From contig AP025576.1 of NCBI GenBank assembly GCA_022845955.1, positions 4,402,001-4,466,000 of the forward strand: a stretch of 64,000 bases of DNA. Reading direction: 5' to 3'. The DNA is from Lachnospiraceae bacterium (GTDB lineage: Bacteria > Bacillota > Clostridia > Lachnospirales > Lachnospiraceae). Below are positions 41,891 to 51,362 of this stretch, one piece after another. The notes beneath the pieces are model-generated. The model worked only from the letters and a program-made list of their open reading frames with translations, did no database searches and was not told the DNA's origin. The translations under genes and the position numbers were made by a program. Position 1 is the stretch's first letter. Each line of letters opens with the position of its first letter.

Positions 41891-44800
41891 TCAGTCCTCT
41901 TCCGCATAAATAAACTTGTATAAGGTCTGGTATAAACGTTTGGGATCTATCGGCTTTGCAAGGTGGGCATTCATTCCCGCAGCCTTGCTCTTTTCTATAT
42001 CCTCATCAAACGCGTTGGCGGTCATGGCGATGATAGGGATCCTTTCCGCGTCCGGATTGCTCAGATGACGGATATTTGCCGCTGCGGTGAGACCGTCCAT
42101 CAGCGGCATCCTGATATCCATGAGAATGGCGTCATAATAGCCTTCGCGGGATTTGCTGTACAGTTCCATGGCGCGCAGGCCGTTTTCCGCCGTTTCCACC
42201 ACAAAGCCCTTATCTTCCAGAAGCATCACCGCCACCTCCGTATTGATGGCGTTATCCTCCGCCAGAAGTACCCGCTTTCCGGAAAAATTATAAACTGCCG
42301 CCTGCTCCTCCGTATGGTTTTGTTCCTCTTTTTCCCCCAGCGCCCTGCTGAAAGCGGATACCAGGGAGGATTTGAACATGGGCTTGCTCATCAGCAGATT
42401 GACGCCGGCCAGTTTCGCTTCCTGTTCGATTGCGCTCCAATCATAAGCCGTTATGATAATAATCGTCACTTCCGGCCCCACAAGCCTGCGTATCCGGCGG
42501 GCCGTTTCAATGCCGTCCATATCCGGCATTTTCCAGTCAATAAGGATCATATCAAAATATTTTTTCTGCAACAGAAGCTCATTGACCCGATCCACCGCTT
42601 TGCGTCCGCTGTCCACCCATTCGGCGGTAACCCCCATTTCCCGGAGCGTAACCACCGCACTTTCACAGACTGCCACATCGTCGTCCACCACCAGCGTTTT
42701 CAGATCGGAGAAATGATTTTCCTGCTTTTTCTGATGGAGGCGCAGCTTTTCTTCCTCCGTAACGCCTAACTTCACATCCACGGTAAATTCCGTTCCGATC
42801 CCCTTAATGGAACGTACGGTAATCTTTCCGTCCATGAGATCCACAATGCTTTTGGATATCGCAAGCCCCAGACCGGTCCCGCCGTACAGGGAGGTGGTCC
42901 CTGTGGATTCCTGGGAGAAAGGTTCAAAAATATGGGGCAGATAGGCCTCATCCATCCCTATCCCCGTATCATTGACAACAAATCGCAGCACCGCATCATT
43001 TTTGGTTTTGCTGCGCACCGCTGCGGAAAATGTGACTTTGCCTCCCTCTCTGGTAAATTTGATGGCATTTCCAAGTATATTGATGAGCACCTGCTGCAGC
43101 TTCATGGCATCGCCCATATAATAGTCATCCAGCACAGGATCAACAATACATTCATATTCCACATTGTTTGCCGCCGCCTGGGAATAGCAGATGGCATTGA
43201 TCCCATTAAGGAATTCCTCAACAGGTATCTTTTCGTTTTTCAGAAGTATTTTTCCGCTCTCAATACGGCTCATATCCAGGATATCATTGATCAGGGAAAG
43301 CAGGAAACGGGAAGAAATCCCTATTTTGGATATACATTCAGCCACCCGCTCCTCATTATCCAGGGCCTGGGCGGCAATAGCCGTCATTCCGATTATAGCG
43401 TTCATGGGGGTGCGGATTTCATGGCTCATACGGGACAGGAAATCGGATTTGGCCGCATTGGCCTGCTCCGCGGCAACCAGGGCCGAAGCCAGCGCCTCCT
43501 TCTGCCTCTGCTCATTGAACACGACATCCGTAACATCCGTACGCGCCACACAGACCCGCTTCAGCTCCTTGCTGATATAGAAAATCTGGTACCGCTTCAC
43601 CCGGACAGAACCGTCATCTTCCTTCATCTCCACCACAAAGCTGTAGGAATCCTCCTTATCCAGCCTGTTTTTCATATACCCGAAATCCATTTTGGACACA
43701 TATTCTTTCCTTGCTTCCGCTTCCATAAAACGGCCTGCCATTTCTTTAACGGCCTCATGGTATTCTGACTGCATGGGAATGGTATTTCTGCGTTCCGGAT
43801 TAAAATTGAACACCCTGCGCCTTCCCCTGAGCATGTCAACTTCCACAATCGCGTCGTAATCCAAATCGGCGATGGTATCCAGCAGCTGCTCCTGCAGCTT
43901 TGCTTCCGTTATATCCTTCGTATAGAAAAAGGCCATGACATCCCCGGTTTCCGGGTTCAGGCAGGAACGGAAGCCGGTACTGCCCCAGAAAATCCCTCCC
44001 ACCTTGTTCCGGCGGAGGAATTCAAAATGGTAGTTCACCTTTCCCGCCGCATAATCCCGCAGCACCTTTTTCCGGTTCAGGGTACAGAGGATATTCTGCC
44101 CGTACTCCGCATCCACGGCGGATGCCGCCAGATTTTCTATGGTTTCATCATAAGAATCCCCCGCACTGGCAATCGCCTCTTCCGCGCTGGAAAGATAGCT
44201 CTCCACCTTGTTTTTGGTCACATTCACCCGCCCCTGCAGACATCCTTCTGAAGAAGAAAGCTCCACGAAATAGGCAAGTTCCTGTTCATAAAGCTCTTTT
44301 ACATGTCTCTGGAGCTGCTTTTCCTCCGTGATATCCACGCATACGCAATAAAAATGCGGTTCGTTATTGCATTCATAAAACATCTGTGCCTTGACGGACA
44401 CCCATTTTACACTGCCGTCTTTGCAGAGAAGCCGGTTTTCGGTGTGTACGGTATTTCCATTCTCCAGCTGCTCATGCAGCGCGGACGGGAGCGCCGCCAG
44501 ATCCTCCGGATGTATAACCGCCGCCATTTTATTCCCCATGGCGGCAAATTCTTCCCGGGTATAGCCCAGGAATTCAAACAGGCCGTCATTGGCGTCTATA
44601 ATGGAAAAATCCTGGTCATAACGGCACCGGTATACGGCTCCCGGGATATTGTTGTACAGGTTCATCACTTCCTGCTGCGCATTTTTCTGTACGGTAATGT
44701 CCAGGCATACGGAAGAAATAGCCTGGCGCCCATCCTCTGTCGTCACCCGCCTTCCCAGATCATGGATCCAGATGTAGGAGCCGTCCTTTTTTTTCATCCG

Positions 44801-45484
44801 GTATTCCACCACATAGCTGCCTGTTTCTTCCATCTGGGCGGCCACTTCATCATCCACCCTCTGCCGGTCGTCAGGATGCATACAGTTGCTGACCATACCG
44901 TCTATATCCTTTATGTATTCCTCTTCGTCCTCATATCCCAGATAAGCCAGCATCTGTTTATTGATAAAATAAAAAGGAAACCCTTCTTCGATATATCCTC
45001 CCATCATTCCGCCGGGCAGAGATTCATTCAGAAGCTCCTGCCTCTGTCTCACCAGATTCTCCATTACCAGCGCCCGGGGATAATGCTCCTGCTCCCGCTG
45101 GCTGCTTCCAGGTTCCGCAACATGGAAGCTTTTTATCCGCCACTGTCCTTCCTCTTCCCTCACCAGAATAAAAAAGCCGCGCAGATACCAGCTGTACAGA
45201 GTATTTTTCAAGGTCAAATCAATAGACAGGCTATATACCCCTTCCATGACCTCCTGCTCATGAATAACAGACCATTGGCAATGGAACGGCTCCGGTATTT
45301 CCCTGATATCCTGCAGAAGATATTCCCTCATCTGCACTTTTCCCCGGGCGGATTCGTCCCAGCCCGTCCCTACAAAATCCACATTCTCCGACAGGAATCC
45401 ACTTGTCCTCTCCGGATCACGCTGTTCAAACCATGACTGCAGAAAATCCCGCAAGGTTTCTCTGACCGTATTTGCACTATCCAT
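41891..45484 (-). CDS. Hybrid histidine kinase with SnoaL-like N-terminal domain, PAS repeats and two receivers
   Basis: A 1197-residue cytoplasmic kinase. Residues ~1-125 look like an NTF2/SnoaL-type domain (SWFEQRDPERTSGFLSENVDFVGTG; YLRGFFILVREEEGQWRI), then several PAS units (MLAYLGYEDEEEYIKDIDG; LFEFLGYTREEFAAMG). HisKA SHEIRTPMNAIIGM is near residue 690, HATPase INILGNAIKFTREGG, receivers VVDDDVAVC..IDWKMPDMDG (~930) and LLAEDNAINTEVA..LMDIRMPLMDG (~1075). ATG 45484 follows a GGGAGAG site; an upstream start is possible. No Hpt or response regulator nearby. Confidence 0.88.
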   Translation of the reverse strand: MDSANTVRETLRDFLQSWFEQRDPERTSGFLSENVDFVGTGWDESARGKVQMREYLLQDIREIPEPFHCQWSVIHEQEVMEGVYSLSIDLTLKNTLYSWYLRGFFILVREEEGQWRIKSFHVAEPGSSQREQEHYPRALVMENLVRQRQELLNESLPGGMMGGYIEEGFPFYFINKQMLAYLGYEDEEEYIKDIDGMVSNCMHPDDRQRVDDEVAAQMEETGSYVVEYRMKKKDGSYIWIHDLGRRVTTEDGRQAISSVCLDITVQKNAQQEVMNLYNNIPGAVYRCRYDQDFSIIDANDGLFEFLGYTREEFAAMGNKMAAVIHPEDLAALPSALHEQLENGNTVHTENRLLCKDGSVKWVSVKAQMFYECNNEPHFYCVCVDITEEKQLQRHVKELYEQELAYFVELSSSEGCLQGRVNVTKNKVESYLSSAEEAIASAGDSYDETIENLAASAVDAEYGQNILCTLNRKKVLRDYAAGKVNYHFEFLRRNKVGGIFWGSTGFRSCLNPETGDVMAFFYTKDITEAKLQEQLLDTIADLDYDAIVEVDMLRGRRRVFNFNPERRNTIPMQSEYHEAVKEMAGRFMEAEARKEYVSKMDFGYMKNRLDKEDSYSFVVEMKEDDGSVRVKRYQIFYISKELKRVCVARTDVTDVVFNEQRQKEALASALVAAEQANAAKSDFLSRMSHEIRTPMNAIIGMTAIAAQALDNEERVAECISKIGISSRFLLSLINDILDMSRIESGKILLKNEKIPVEEFLNGINAICYSQAAANNVEYECIVDPVLDDYYMGDAMKLQQVLINILGNAIKFTREGGKVTFSAAVRSKTKNDAVLRFVVNDTGIGMDEAYLPHIFEPFSQESTGTTSLYGGTGLGLAISKSIVDLMDGKITVRSIKGIGTEFTVDVKLGVTEEEKLRLHQKKQENHFSDLKTLVVDDDVAVCESAVVTLREMGVTAEWVDSGRKAVDRVNELLLQKKYFDMILIDWKMPDMDGIETARRIRRLVGPEVTIIIITAYDWSAIEQEAKLAGVNLLMSKPMFKSSLVSAFSRALGEKEEQNHTEEQAAVYNFSGKRVLLAEDNAINTEVAVMLLEDKGFVVETAENGLRAMELYSKSREGYYDAILMDIRMPLMDGLTAAANIRHLSNPDAERIPIIAMTANAFDEDIEKSKAAGMNAHLAKPIDPKRLYQTLYKFIYAEED

Positions 45485-45721
45485 CTGCTTTTCTCTCCCC
45501 TGTTTTTCCGGGCATCGGTATTCCTGCTCCATTCCGGCCTTCAAAGCCCCGCCAACCTTCGTTCGTTGCATAAGCGGCGGGGCACCGGCATTCCTGGAGC
45601 CACAATCCAATTAAGTATACCATTGATCCCTTCAGAACTCAACGGAGATTCTTGCAGGAGGGTGCAAAAAAAAGTTTGGCGTCACCTGATCCTGCTTTCC
45701 TGTGCGGCCTGCTGCATTTTC

Positions 45722-46426
45722 TCAATACATCGTCCGGTCTTCTATATACTCCATCATATCAGGATTCACCCGGACTTTCACATCCGTAATATAGGCAGTC
45801 TCATAAGAATTAATCTTTTTCTGCTTCAGGTTTTGCAGGATATTATCTTTGTCCTTCATCAGAAGTTCAAACTCACTTCCAATATAATTGGTGTGAATCT
45901 CCAGATAGCCCACGATCACAGACGTTTTTTCCGGGACGCTTTCTTCATCCGGGACATTTTCCTTCTCCGGAGCTGCTTCTTCAACCGGAACGGTTTCTTC
46001 ATTTATACTGATTTGGCTGCTTTCTGCATCCCCTTCATTCTCCCCATATGCCCCTTCTTCTGAAGTTTCTCCGGCATAAACGCTCTCCGGATTCTCCTCC
46101 TCCCAATAGTAAAGGTTGGGGATCGTCAGCTTACTGTTATATGTGACATCATAGCAGATAGTCCCCATAGGAAGGCTTTCATCCATTTCCAGGGCACTTT
46201 TTCCATAAGTCCTGCCCCAATTGATTGGATTGACAGCAATTTTTTCTCCCGGTACAGGCTCGAACTCATAAATAAGTTCTCCTGTCACCAGATACTCCTC
46301 TCCCAGCATCACTGTTCCTCCATACTCCATGGTACTGTATTCCCCAAAAGCGATGCCGGTTCCGATACCGCCAAGTAAAACGCCTGTAATAAAAATTCCA
46401 AGTAAAATCACATGAATCCTACGCAT
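45722..46426 (-). CDS. Membrane-anchored protein of the PadR/DUF1700 operon
   Basis: A 234-residue protein with one N-terminal helix (VILLGIFITGVLLGGIGTGIAFG), an extracytoplasmic domain (VTGELIYEFEPV, AVNPINWGRTYGKSALEMDE), a Glu-rich low-complexity section (residues ~120-170) and a C-terminal part (VIVGYLEIHTNYIGSEFELLM). Its ATG overlaps the DUF1700 gene stop by 8 nt, so it is the third gene of the operon, where other bacteria often encode a DUF4097 adhesin-like protein. Family not recognised. Confidence 0.7.
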   Translation of the reverse strand: MRRIHVILLGIFITGVLLGGIGTGIAFGEYSTMEYGGTVMLGEEYLVTGELIYEFEPVPGEKIAVNPINWGRTYGKSALEMDESLPMGTICYDVTYNSKLTIPNLYYWEEENPESVYAGETSEEGAYGENEGDAESSQISINEETVPVEEAAPEKENVPDEESVPEKTSVIVGYLEIHTNYIGSEFELLMKDKDNILQNLKQKKINSYETAYITDVKVRVNPDMMEYIEDRTMY

Positions 46427-47291
46427 GAACTATTTCCTCCTCTTCGTCTGTTCCCGCCTCTTCCGGCCCCGCCGTATTTCCTTCCTGTCTTTTCCTTTTC
46501 ACGATCAAAGTAAAACATAAAACCGTCATACTGCAGGTACACATGGTCAGCCCCAGGACTCCCAGGACCACCCCCGCAAGGGGATATCCCATGGTCAGCA
46601 GGACAAGCAGTGTCCCCAGCATAAAAATGCAGGCACAGGCCATAGCACCAATCAGGATACCTGTTCCGGTACAGAACAGATTCCATACCAGCTTCACACA
46701 CCACAGCACCGCATTGAAGCACCCCCTGCATATTATGCCAATTATCGAAAATAAAGTGATTCTGTTCTTTTTCTCCATTGTATCCCGTTTCTCCTTATGT
46801 TTCCCGCTCCCGAAAAGAAGAAGCTTTTTTCTCTCAGGTATCTCTTTCTGTTTCACAACCGTATCTTGCGTTCTCTCTTCCTGCCCTTTCTTACGGGAAA
46901 AAAGAGTACGGACGGCGGCGGCGCATTTCTTTATCCATTTCTGAACAGCCAGGCCGCTGTTTTTCAGACCCTGCAGGAACCGTCTGCCTCCCCTTCTGCA
47001 GGCAGCGGCGGTTTTCCGTCCTGTAACCATGACCGTATCCATCATCCCCGGCCCCTTTTCCCGAATCTCCTTCTCCCGTGCAAAATCCGCACGTACATGA
47101 TACGCTTCCAGTATCTGGGCGGTCAGCTCCCCGATATCGCCAAAATCTGCAATGGCCGCTTCTTCCGTCATTGCCCCTGCCGCCTTCATATCAATATGCT
47201 GTTCATATTCGCTCAGGATATCTTCCAGCTCCTTCTCGTCCAGAACCGAAAGCCTGTCCCGTAAAATATGTAAAAATTCCGCCTTATTCAT
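46419..47291 (-). CDS. DUF1700 membrane protein
   Basis: A 290-residue protein. The N-terminus (NKAEFLHILRDRLSVLDEKELEDILSEYEQHIDM, then IADFGDIGELTAQIL) is the DUF1700 signature. A basic middle part is followed by about four membrane helices in the C-terminal third and an acidic tail. The start ATG overlaps the PadR stop as ATGA. DUF1700 proteins are paired with PadR regulators in Firmicutes and are thought to act in envelope stress. Confidence 0.85.
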   Translation of the reverse strand: MNKAEFLHILRDRLSVLDEKELEDILSEYEQHIDMKAAGAMTEEAAIADFGDIGELTAQILEAYHVRADFAREKEIREKGPGMMDTVMVTGRKTAAACRRGGRRFLQGLKNSGLAVQKWIKKCAAAVRTLFSRKKGQEERTQDTVVKQKEIPERKKLLLFGSGKHKEKRDTMEKKNRITLFSIIGIICRGCFNAVLWCVKLVWNLFCTGTGILIGAMACACIFMLGTLLVLLTMGYPLAGVVLGVLGLTMCTCSMTVLCFTLIVKRKRQEGNTAGPEEAGTDEEEEIVHA

Positions 47292-47614
47292 TCTCTCCCT
47301 CTTTTCTGTTCCTCCAGGAATGCGCATACCTTCTGATTGAATTCATTCCAGTCACGTTCCAGGCCGTCACGGTACAAAATACCTGCCGCAGTGATATGAT
47401 AATATTTTCTGGGCGGCCCTTCCGTGGATTCCCGAAGATATGTCTCAAAATAATGCTCGTTGGTCATTCTCTTGAGAAGCGGATAAATGGTCCCCTCATT
47501 TACATCCACCACCTTGGAGACTTCTTCCACCAGCTCATAGCCATACATATCCTTCTGTCTGACAGATTCCAGGACAATCAGCTCCAGAACTCCTTTTTTA
47601 AACTGTGCATTCAT
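47288..47614 (-). CDS. PadR-family transcriptional regulator
   Basis: A 108-residue PadR repressor: LELIVLESVRQKDMYGYELVEEV, then the wing and basic GTIYPLLKRMTNEHYFETYLRESTEGPPRKYYHITAAG and a short dimer helix. ATG at 47614 follows GGGAG; earlier in-frame starts would extend into the promoter. First gene of the operon with DUF1700 and a membrane protein, which it probably represses together with itself. Confidence 0.9.
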   Translation of the reverse strand: MNAQFKKGVLELIVLESVRQKDMYGYELVEEVSKVVDVNEGTIYPLLKRMTNEHYFETYLRESTEGPPRKYYHITAAGILYRDGLERDWNEFNQKVCAFLEEQKRGRE

Positions 47615-47636
47615 CGCATTATCTCCCTTTACAAGT

Positions 47637-47665
47637 ATCATATCCGCACTACTATGTAATGTCAA
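47637..47665 (-). promoter_or_regulatory. Promoter of the PadR operon
   Basis: TTGACA (47660-47665) and TATGAT (47637-47642) on the minus strand, 17 nt apart, close to the PadR ATG. A PadR operator likely overlaps it. Confidence 0.75.
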
Positions 47666-47743
47666 GTACTAATATTTTCAAAATACCATTTGGGACAAAA
47701 AAATACAGGAAAAAATACCTGTCTGCACAGGTACTTCTTCCCG

Positions 47744-47875
47744 TCATCTTTTTTCCGGCTGTCTCTTGTCTTGTTTTATCAGCTCTTCATATGTCCCCCT
47801 CCAGGCGTTCCGTCCGCCCTCCGCCACCAGAAGCTGATCCGCCTGTTCGATGGCCGTCTGCGGGTGATGCAAATC
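47744..47875 (-). pseudogene. ABC ATPase, C-terminal fragment
   Basis: The minus strand reads DLHHPQTAIEQADQLLVAEG and then a GTYEEL-type end before TGA. This fits the stretch after the switch histidine of an importer ATPase; Walker motifs are absent. A 22-bp hairpin replaces the upstream part. Confidence 0.4.
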
Positions 47876-47880
47876 CGGTG

Positions 47881-47935
47881 CTGTCCCCCGGCTCTTCCTG
47901 TAAGCATTATGCATACAGGAAGGGCCGGGGGACAG
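47881..47935. repeat. Long palindromic element with 22-bp stem
   Basis: Arm 47881-47902 (CTGTCCCCCGGC then TCTTCCTGTA) pairs with 47914-47935 with a single G-T wobble, around an 11-nt loop. No T-run follows. It separates two gene fragments and resembles REP/BIME-like palindromes with a CTGTCCCCC end. Confidence 0.6.
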
Positions 47936-47969
47936 GACACATGATAGAGGCGTGCATGTATACTAAGAT

Positions 47970-48901
47970 TCAGAGGATATCCGTCAATCCTGCATTTCCT
48001 ATGAATTCCTGTATCGTTCCGGCTTTTGCCGCCAGCTTATGCCACTGATTCAAAAGACTAAGGTCGGTTTCCGATAGGATTCTCTCACGCAGCCCGACCG
48101 GGATTTCTCCCAGATCCTCCAGCAGATCAAGCACATATTCTGCTTTCCCTTCTGTTTTGCCGGCATCCTTTCCAATACGGAATTCGTCGGCCCGGATTTT
48201 CTTCATTTCTTCTTCTTTGTTATACTCAAAGATTGACATGGCTATAACCTCCGCCCTCTGTGCGGATAAAAAGTCCGCAAGAATATCTTCCCGGATACAT
48301 TCTGTCACCGCCCGCTCCACGGCCTCCGCAATCTCCAGCTCTTTGGCGTATCCCCGATTCGCTCCACAAACATACAGTATTCCCTCAGGGTTCTGCACTT
48401 CTCCAACAGCTCCCGGGTTTTCCCCAAATTAATATTAAGCATCGTTAACTGTTCAGTATCTTCACAGTTATGTGCAAAATCCATTAAAATCGCCTGCGGC
48501 GATGGGATTTTTGCACTCTTGAATCACTTTCATACGGTCAGCGCAGTAAATGCGCAGACCTGCTGAACGGTTAAGGGCATCGTTACCTTTACTTCCAGCT
48601 CGGGGGAAGGGACCTGTTTTTCAAACGCATCGGACAGCTTTAATATCCGGCTTTCCGGCTGATCCTGCGTCCCGTTATAAAACACAACAAACCGGGGAAC
48701 GGGGATTTTCCGTAGCTTGCTGGAATACAGGCTCTTTCCCAGCGTATACTTCTCCAATTGCCTGGCGATATAAAAGAGATCCCGCAGCGGCATGTTTGGG
48801 TTGAAGGAGGACTGATGTTCGTATAGATTCATTTGTGAATCAAACAGGAAGGAAACATCATTCTTTACCTCCATATAAATCGCGTTTTCCAGCGTACAGA
48901 T
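47970..48901 (-). pseudogene. Rpn-family PD-(D/E)xK nuclease/transposase-like gene, broken
   Basis: The minus strand shows MEVKNDVSFLFDSQMNLYEH, NPNMPLRDLFYIARQLEKYT and VPRFVVFYNGTQDQ, the Rpn/PD-DExK transposase-associated signature, then after a 129-bp insertion MLNINLGK.RELLEKCRTLREYCMFVERI and, one frame over, RGYAKELEIAEAVERAVTECI. The N-terminus is also missing (stop at 48902). Insertion, a one-base frameshift near 48350 and 5' truncation all mark it dead. Confidence 0.75.
48448..48576. mobile_element. MITE-like insertion (129 bp) in the Rpn gene
   Basis: The segment is flanked by 9-bp repeats GCATCGTTA (48439-48447 and 48577-48585). Ends share TTAACYGTTCAG in inverted orientation. 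Inside are two hairpins, TGCAAAATCC..GGGATTTTTGCA and GGTCAGCGCA..TGCGCAGACC. It interrupts the conserved EVKVTM-LNIN run of the nuclease. No transposase is encoded, so it would move in trans. Confidence 0.65.
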
Positions 48902-49135
48902 TTACCGACTTTTTCTATATTGGGAGATGCTTTGGATTACTCCCATGCAATCTTACCATTCGTTGATCATGGAGGTGATTGCCATGCTGCGAATACGCTT
49001 TGCAGGGGAATGAACAGCAGCGGCACATGAAGCCCAAACCAATAGCAGAATACTTATTATTGGAGTGACGGGAAGCTCCAAGCTTCTCCAAAGCGGCTAA
49101 TAATAATCTCCACATAAATCAGGTGGTGTAACCAT

Positions 49136-49474
49136 TTAATCGTTTGTGCGTCTTGAAAACTCAATGAACGCAAATATAATAGATATCACGGTCAGAACAC
49201 AGACAATCAACTCCGACATACTGTTGGCATAATCGGTCTTTTGCGGCATGACAGCACCAAGGATAAGGAAATAGATGCACCAGATAAATCCCAGGCAAAG
49301 CAGAAGAAAGGTAATATATTTTAGAATAAAAGCAAACCTGTCCGCTATTTTTTTCATTTTTTCCCTGCGTAAAGGGGAGATGCTTTTATGTCGGCCAAAC
49401 TTTAAGCTACCAGCCAGGAACCCGCTCACCACACCCATGGATAAGCCAATGCAAATTCGAAATATAATGTTCAT
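49136..49474 (-). CDS. Small membrane protein of unknown function
   Basis: A 112-residue protein with three membrane helices (IIFRICIGLSMGVVSGFLAGSL; YITFLLLCLGFIWCIYFLIL; ELIVCVLTVISIIFAFIEF) and a basic loop between the first two. Weak ribosome site (GAGAGA). No family recognised. It stands alone between pseudogenes, and could itself be a remnant. Confidence 0.5.
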   Translation of the reverse strand: MNIIFRICIGLSMGVVSGFLAGSLKFGRHKSISPLRREKMKKIADRFAFILKYITFLLLCLGFIWCIYFLILGAVMPQKTDYANSMSELIVCVLTVISIIFAFIEFSRRTND

Positions 49475-49585
49475 AGCTTCTTATTCTCTCTCTTTCTGTA
49501 AAAATGGTCTGTTCGTTTCGTCAGTCATTTGCCAGCAATATATAGGGATCCGGTTTATTGGTTCCTTCATGGGATAAAACGGATT

Positions 49586-49867
49586 TTACCTGTCCATTTT
49601 TACAATAAACTCTGTTGTCCCTTCTTGAATCCGGCGTTCTTGTGTCAGTGAAAATCCAAAACCCTGATAAAACCGGATTGCCCTGGTATTCTTTTCAAGT
49701 ACATATAAATGACGGACATCAAATTTCCGGATCGCAAAAGCAATAAGCATTGCCCCGATCCCTTTATTCTGAAAGAAATAGTCCACATACAGTTCCTGAA
49801 TCCAATCCCCTTCTATATGAATCAATCCTTTTACGAATTCATCATCATATACCCAGATATTCTCCAA
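49586..49867 (-). pseudogene. GNAT acetyltransferase lacking its N-terminus
   Basis: 93 codons: VKGLIHIEGDWIQELYVDYFFQNKGIGAMLI is the acetyl-CoA-binding motif and RFYQGFGFSL the C-terminal part. The usual first ~45 residues are missing and no normal start with a ribosome site is seen (TTG only). Probably a 5'-truncated gene; a short functional protein is not excluded. Confidence 0.6.
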
Positions 49868-49898
49868 CTTTTAGTACTGCACTTGTATCTCCTCTGTT

Positions 49899-50489
49899 CT
49901 AGCGGACAGCGCCGTATTTAAAGTTATCCAGCCACTGCGCCATCTCTTCTTCGCTGTCAACTTGCAGCAGCTTAAAGATTTCATAGGCGAATTCTACGGC
50001 GGCCGTTTCGTTTGCGGTAATAAAACCGCCGTCAACCACCACCTGGGCCGGTACATATAAGTCCTGTCCGGTATACCCTTCCTGGCTTTGGAACAGCTCC
50101 GCACTGTCACCCGTATGCTTCACATGATTTAAAAAGCCATGTCGGCACAAATAAGTCGTGGCTCCGCAGATCGACGCAATCGTTATTCCTTTTTCTGCAA
50201 GGTTCTTTATAAATGCGGTGATCTCTTCGTAATCGTTTTCTTCCCAGGAAAGGCCGCCGGGCAGAATAGCAATGGCGGTGTTGTCAAAATTTTGGTAATC
50301 CCGGATTCGGTAATCGATATTGGCCCGGATGCCGCCCATTGACTTTACAGGTACATTATCTATCGCAATCGTCTTTACTTCGTAGCCGCCAAAGGCTTCC
50401 GCTACCGCAATCGCATAGGAAGCTTCCCAGTCGCACCAGCGATCTGTTAAAAGGACCAGTATTTCATTTTTCCTGTTATTTTCCGTCAT
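49899..50489 (-). CDS. DJ-1/PfpI-family protein
   Basis: A 196-residue class-I amidotransferase-like protein. The nucleophile elbow is in ITIASICGATTYLCRHGFL (Cys after SI), with an upstream glutamate in the SWEENDY region and GGFITANETAAVEFAYEIFKLL at the end. Resembles the DJ-1/PfpI group of glyoxalase- or chaperone-like proteins. It lies 31 nt after the NADAR gene on the same strand and is probably the third gene of an XRE-NADAR-DJ-1 operon. Confidence 0.87.
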   Translation of the reverse strand: MTENNRKNEILVLLTDRWCDWEASYAIAVAEAFGGYEVKTIAIDNVPVKSMGGIRANIDYRIRDYQNFDNTAIAILPGGLSWEENDYEEITAFIKNLAEKGITIASICGATTYLCRHGFLNHVKHTGDSAELFQSQEGYTGQDLYVPAQVVVDGGFITANETAAVEFAYEIFKLLQVDSEEEMAQWLDNFKYGAVR

Positions 50490-50520
50490 AATTTCTCCAT
50501 AAACTTAAGTTGCTGCTAAA

Positions 50521-51360
50521 CTATTCTGCGTCCCCGAAATCCACTTCGTCCTCATACCTGCGCAGCCTCCTGATTTCATCCCTGACTTCCATCAACGCAA
50601 ACCCAAGTAAATTCCTTCCTCTCCACTGACTGCTGTCTGTTCCGGCGGCTTCGTTTTGATCCATACCAATCCCCCATATGCGGTCATCAGGGCTTGCCTC
50701 CGCCAAAATACAGTCTCCGGTGGCAAGAAGGCAGGTACGCAGGCTTTTGAGTTGGGAAAATTTATAGTAATTTCCGGTTAACGCTATGGGAAGCCGGAAC
50801 CTTTCCCAAACCGCTTCGTCAAATCCCTTTACCCTTCGTCCCAGCTGCTTGATTTCGGAAGGGGATGTTGCATCCATAATTTCCCTGTTGGTTTCCTCAT
50901 CGCCAAAAAGCCTGGCTTTCCCGGACATCAGGTATTGCTCCATGCAGCAGTAGGACAGGTGCCCTACATGGAAAGCCGCCTGGTACCACTGGCTGAAGCA
51001 CTCTTTACCTGTTTTTTCCTCTTTTCCCGGGTGATGGCCCCAGAAAAAAACAGTTTCCCTTACGCAGCCGTTTTCCCTCTCCTCCTGAAGCTTTTCCAAA
51101 GTATAAGGCGGGCCGGAATTCCTGTGCCATTGATAGGTCCAGAATGTATTGTGCCGCATAAGATTGTATTCGGACAGGCTCCAGCAGACGGGTTGCGGAA
51201 ATTTTCTGTTATATTCTTTCTGTCCGTCACTGTCCAACGTATGGAACCATCCGTAAAATTTATCACCATAGGCTTCCCCGTATCCCATCCGCCATCCAAT
51301 GCTTCCATTGGGTATCTGCGGATACTTAAGCCATAAAGGGGCCATTCCCTTTTTCCCCAT
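50521..51360 (-). CDS. NADAR-family protein (predicted ADP-ribose/riboflavin-pathway glycosidase)
   Basis: A 279-residue protein with an N-terminal extension of ~100 residues and the NADAR fold: VFFWGHHPG, ECFSQWYQAAFHVGHLSYCCMEQYLMSGKARLFGD, LGRRVKGFDEAVWE, LLATGDCILAEASPDDRIWGIG, and WRGRNLLGFALMEVRDE. NADAR proteins hydrolyse N-glycosidic bonds in ADP-ribose-like or riboflavin intermediates, and some reverse ADP-ribosylation. Its start is 2 nt after the stop of an XRE regulator, so the pair is coupled. Confidence 0.87.
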   Translation of the reverse strand: MGKKGMAPLWLKYPQIPNGSIGWRMGYGEAYGDKFYGWFHTLDSDGQKEYNRKFPQPVCWSLSEYNLMRHNTFWTYQWHRNSGPPYTLEKLQEERENGCVRETVFFWGHHPGKEEKTGKECFSQWYQAAFHVGHLSYCCMEQYLMSGKARLFGDEETNREIMDATSPSEIKQLGRRVKGFDEAVWERFRLPIALTGNYYKFSQLKSLRTCLLATGDCILAEASPDDRIWGIGMDQNEAAGTDSSQWRGRNLLGFALMEVRDEIRRLRRYEDEVDFGDAE

Positions 51361-51362
51361 CC

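Noticed and set aside
48915..49115. 66-codon minus-strand open frame, toxin-like small protein
   Set aside because: No ribosome site, no hydrophobic helix, no recognisable family.
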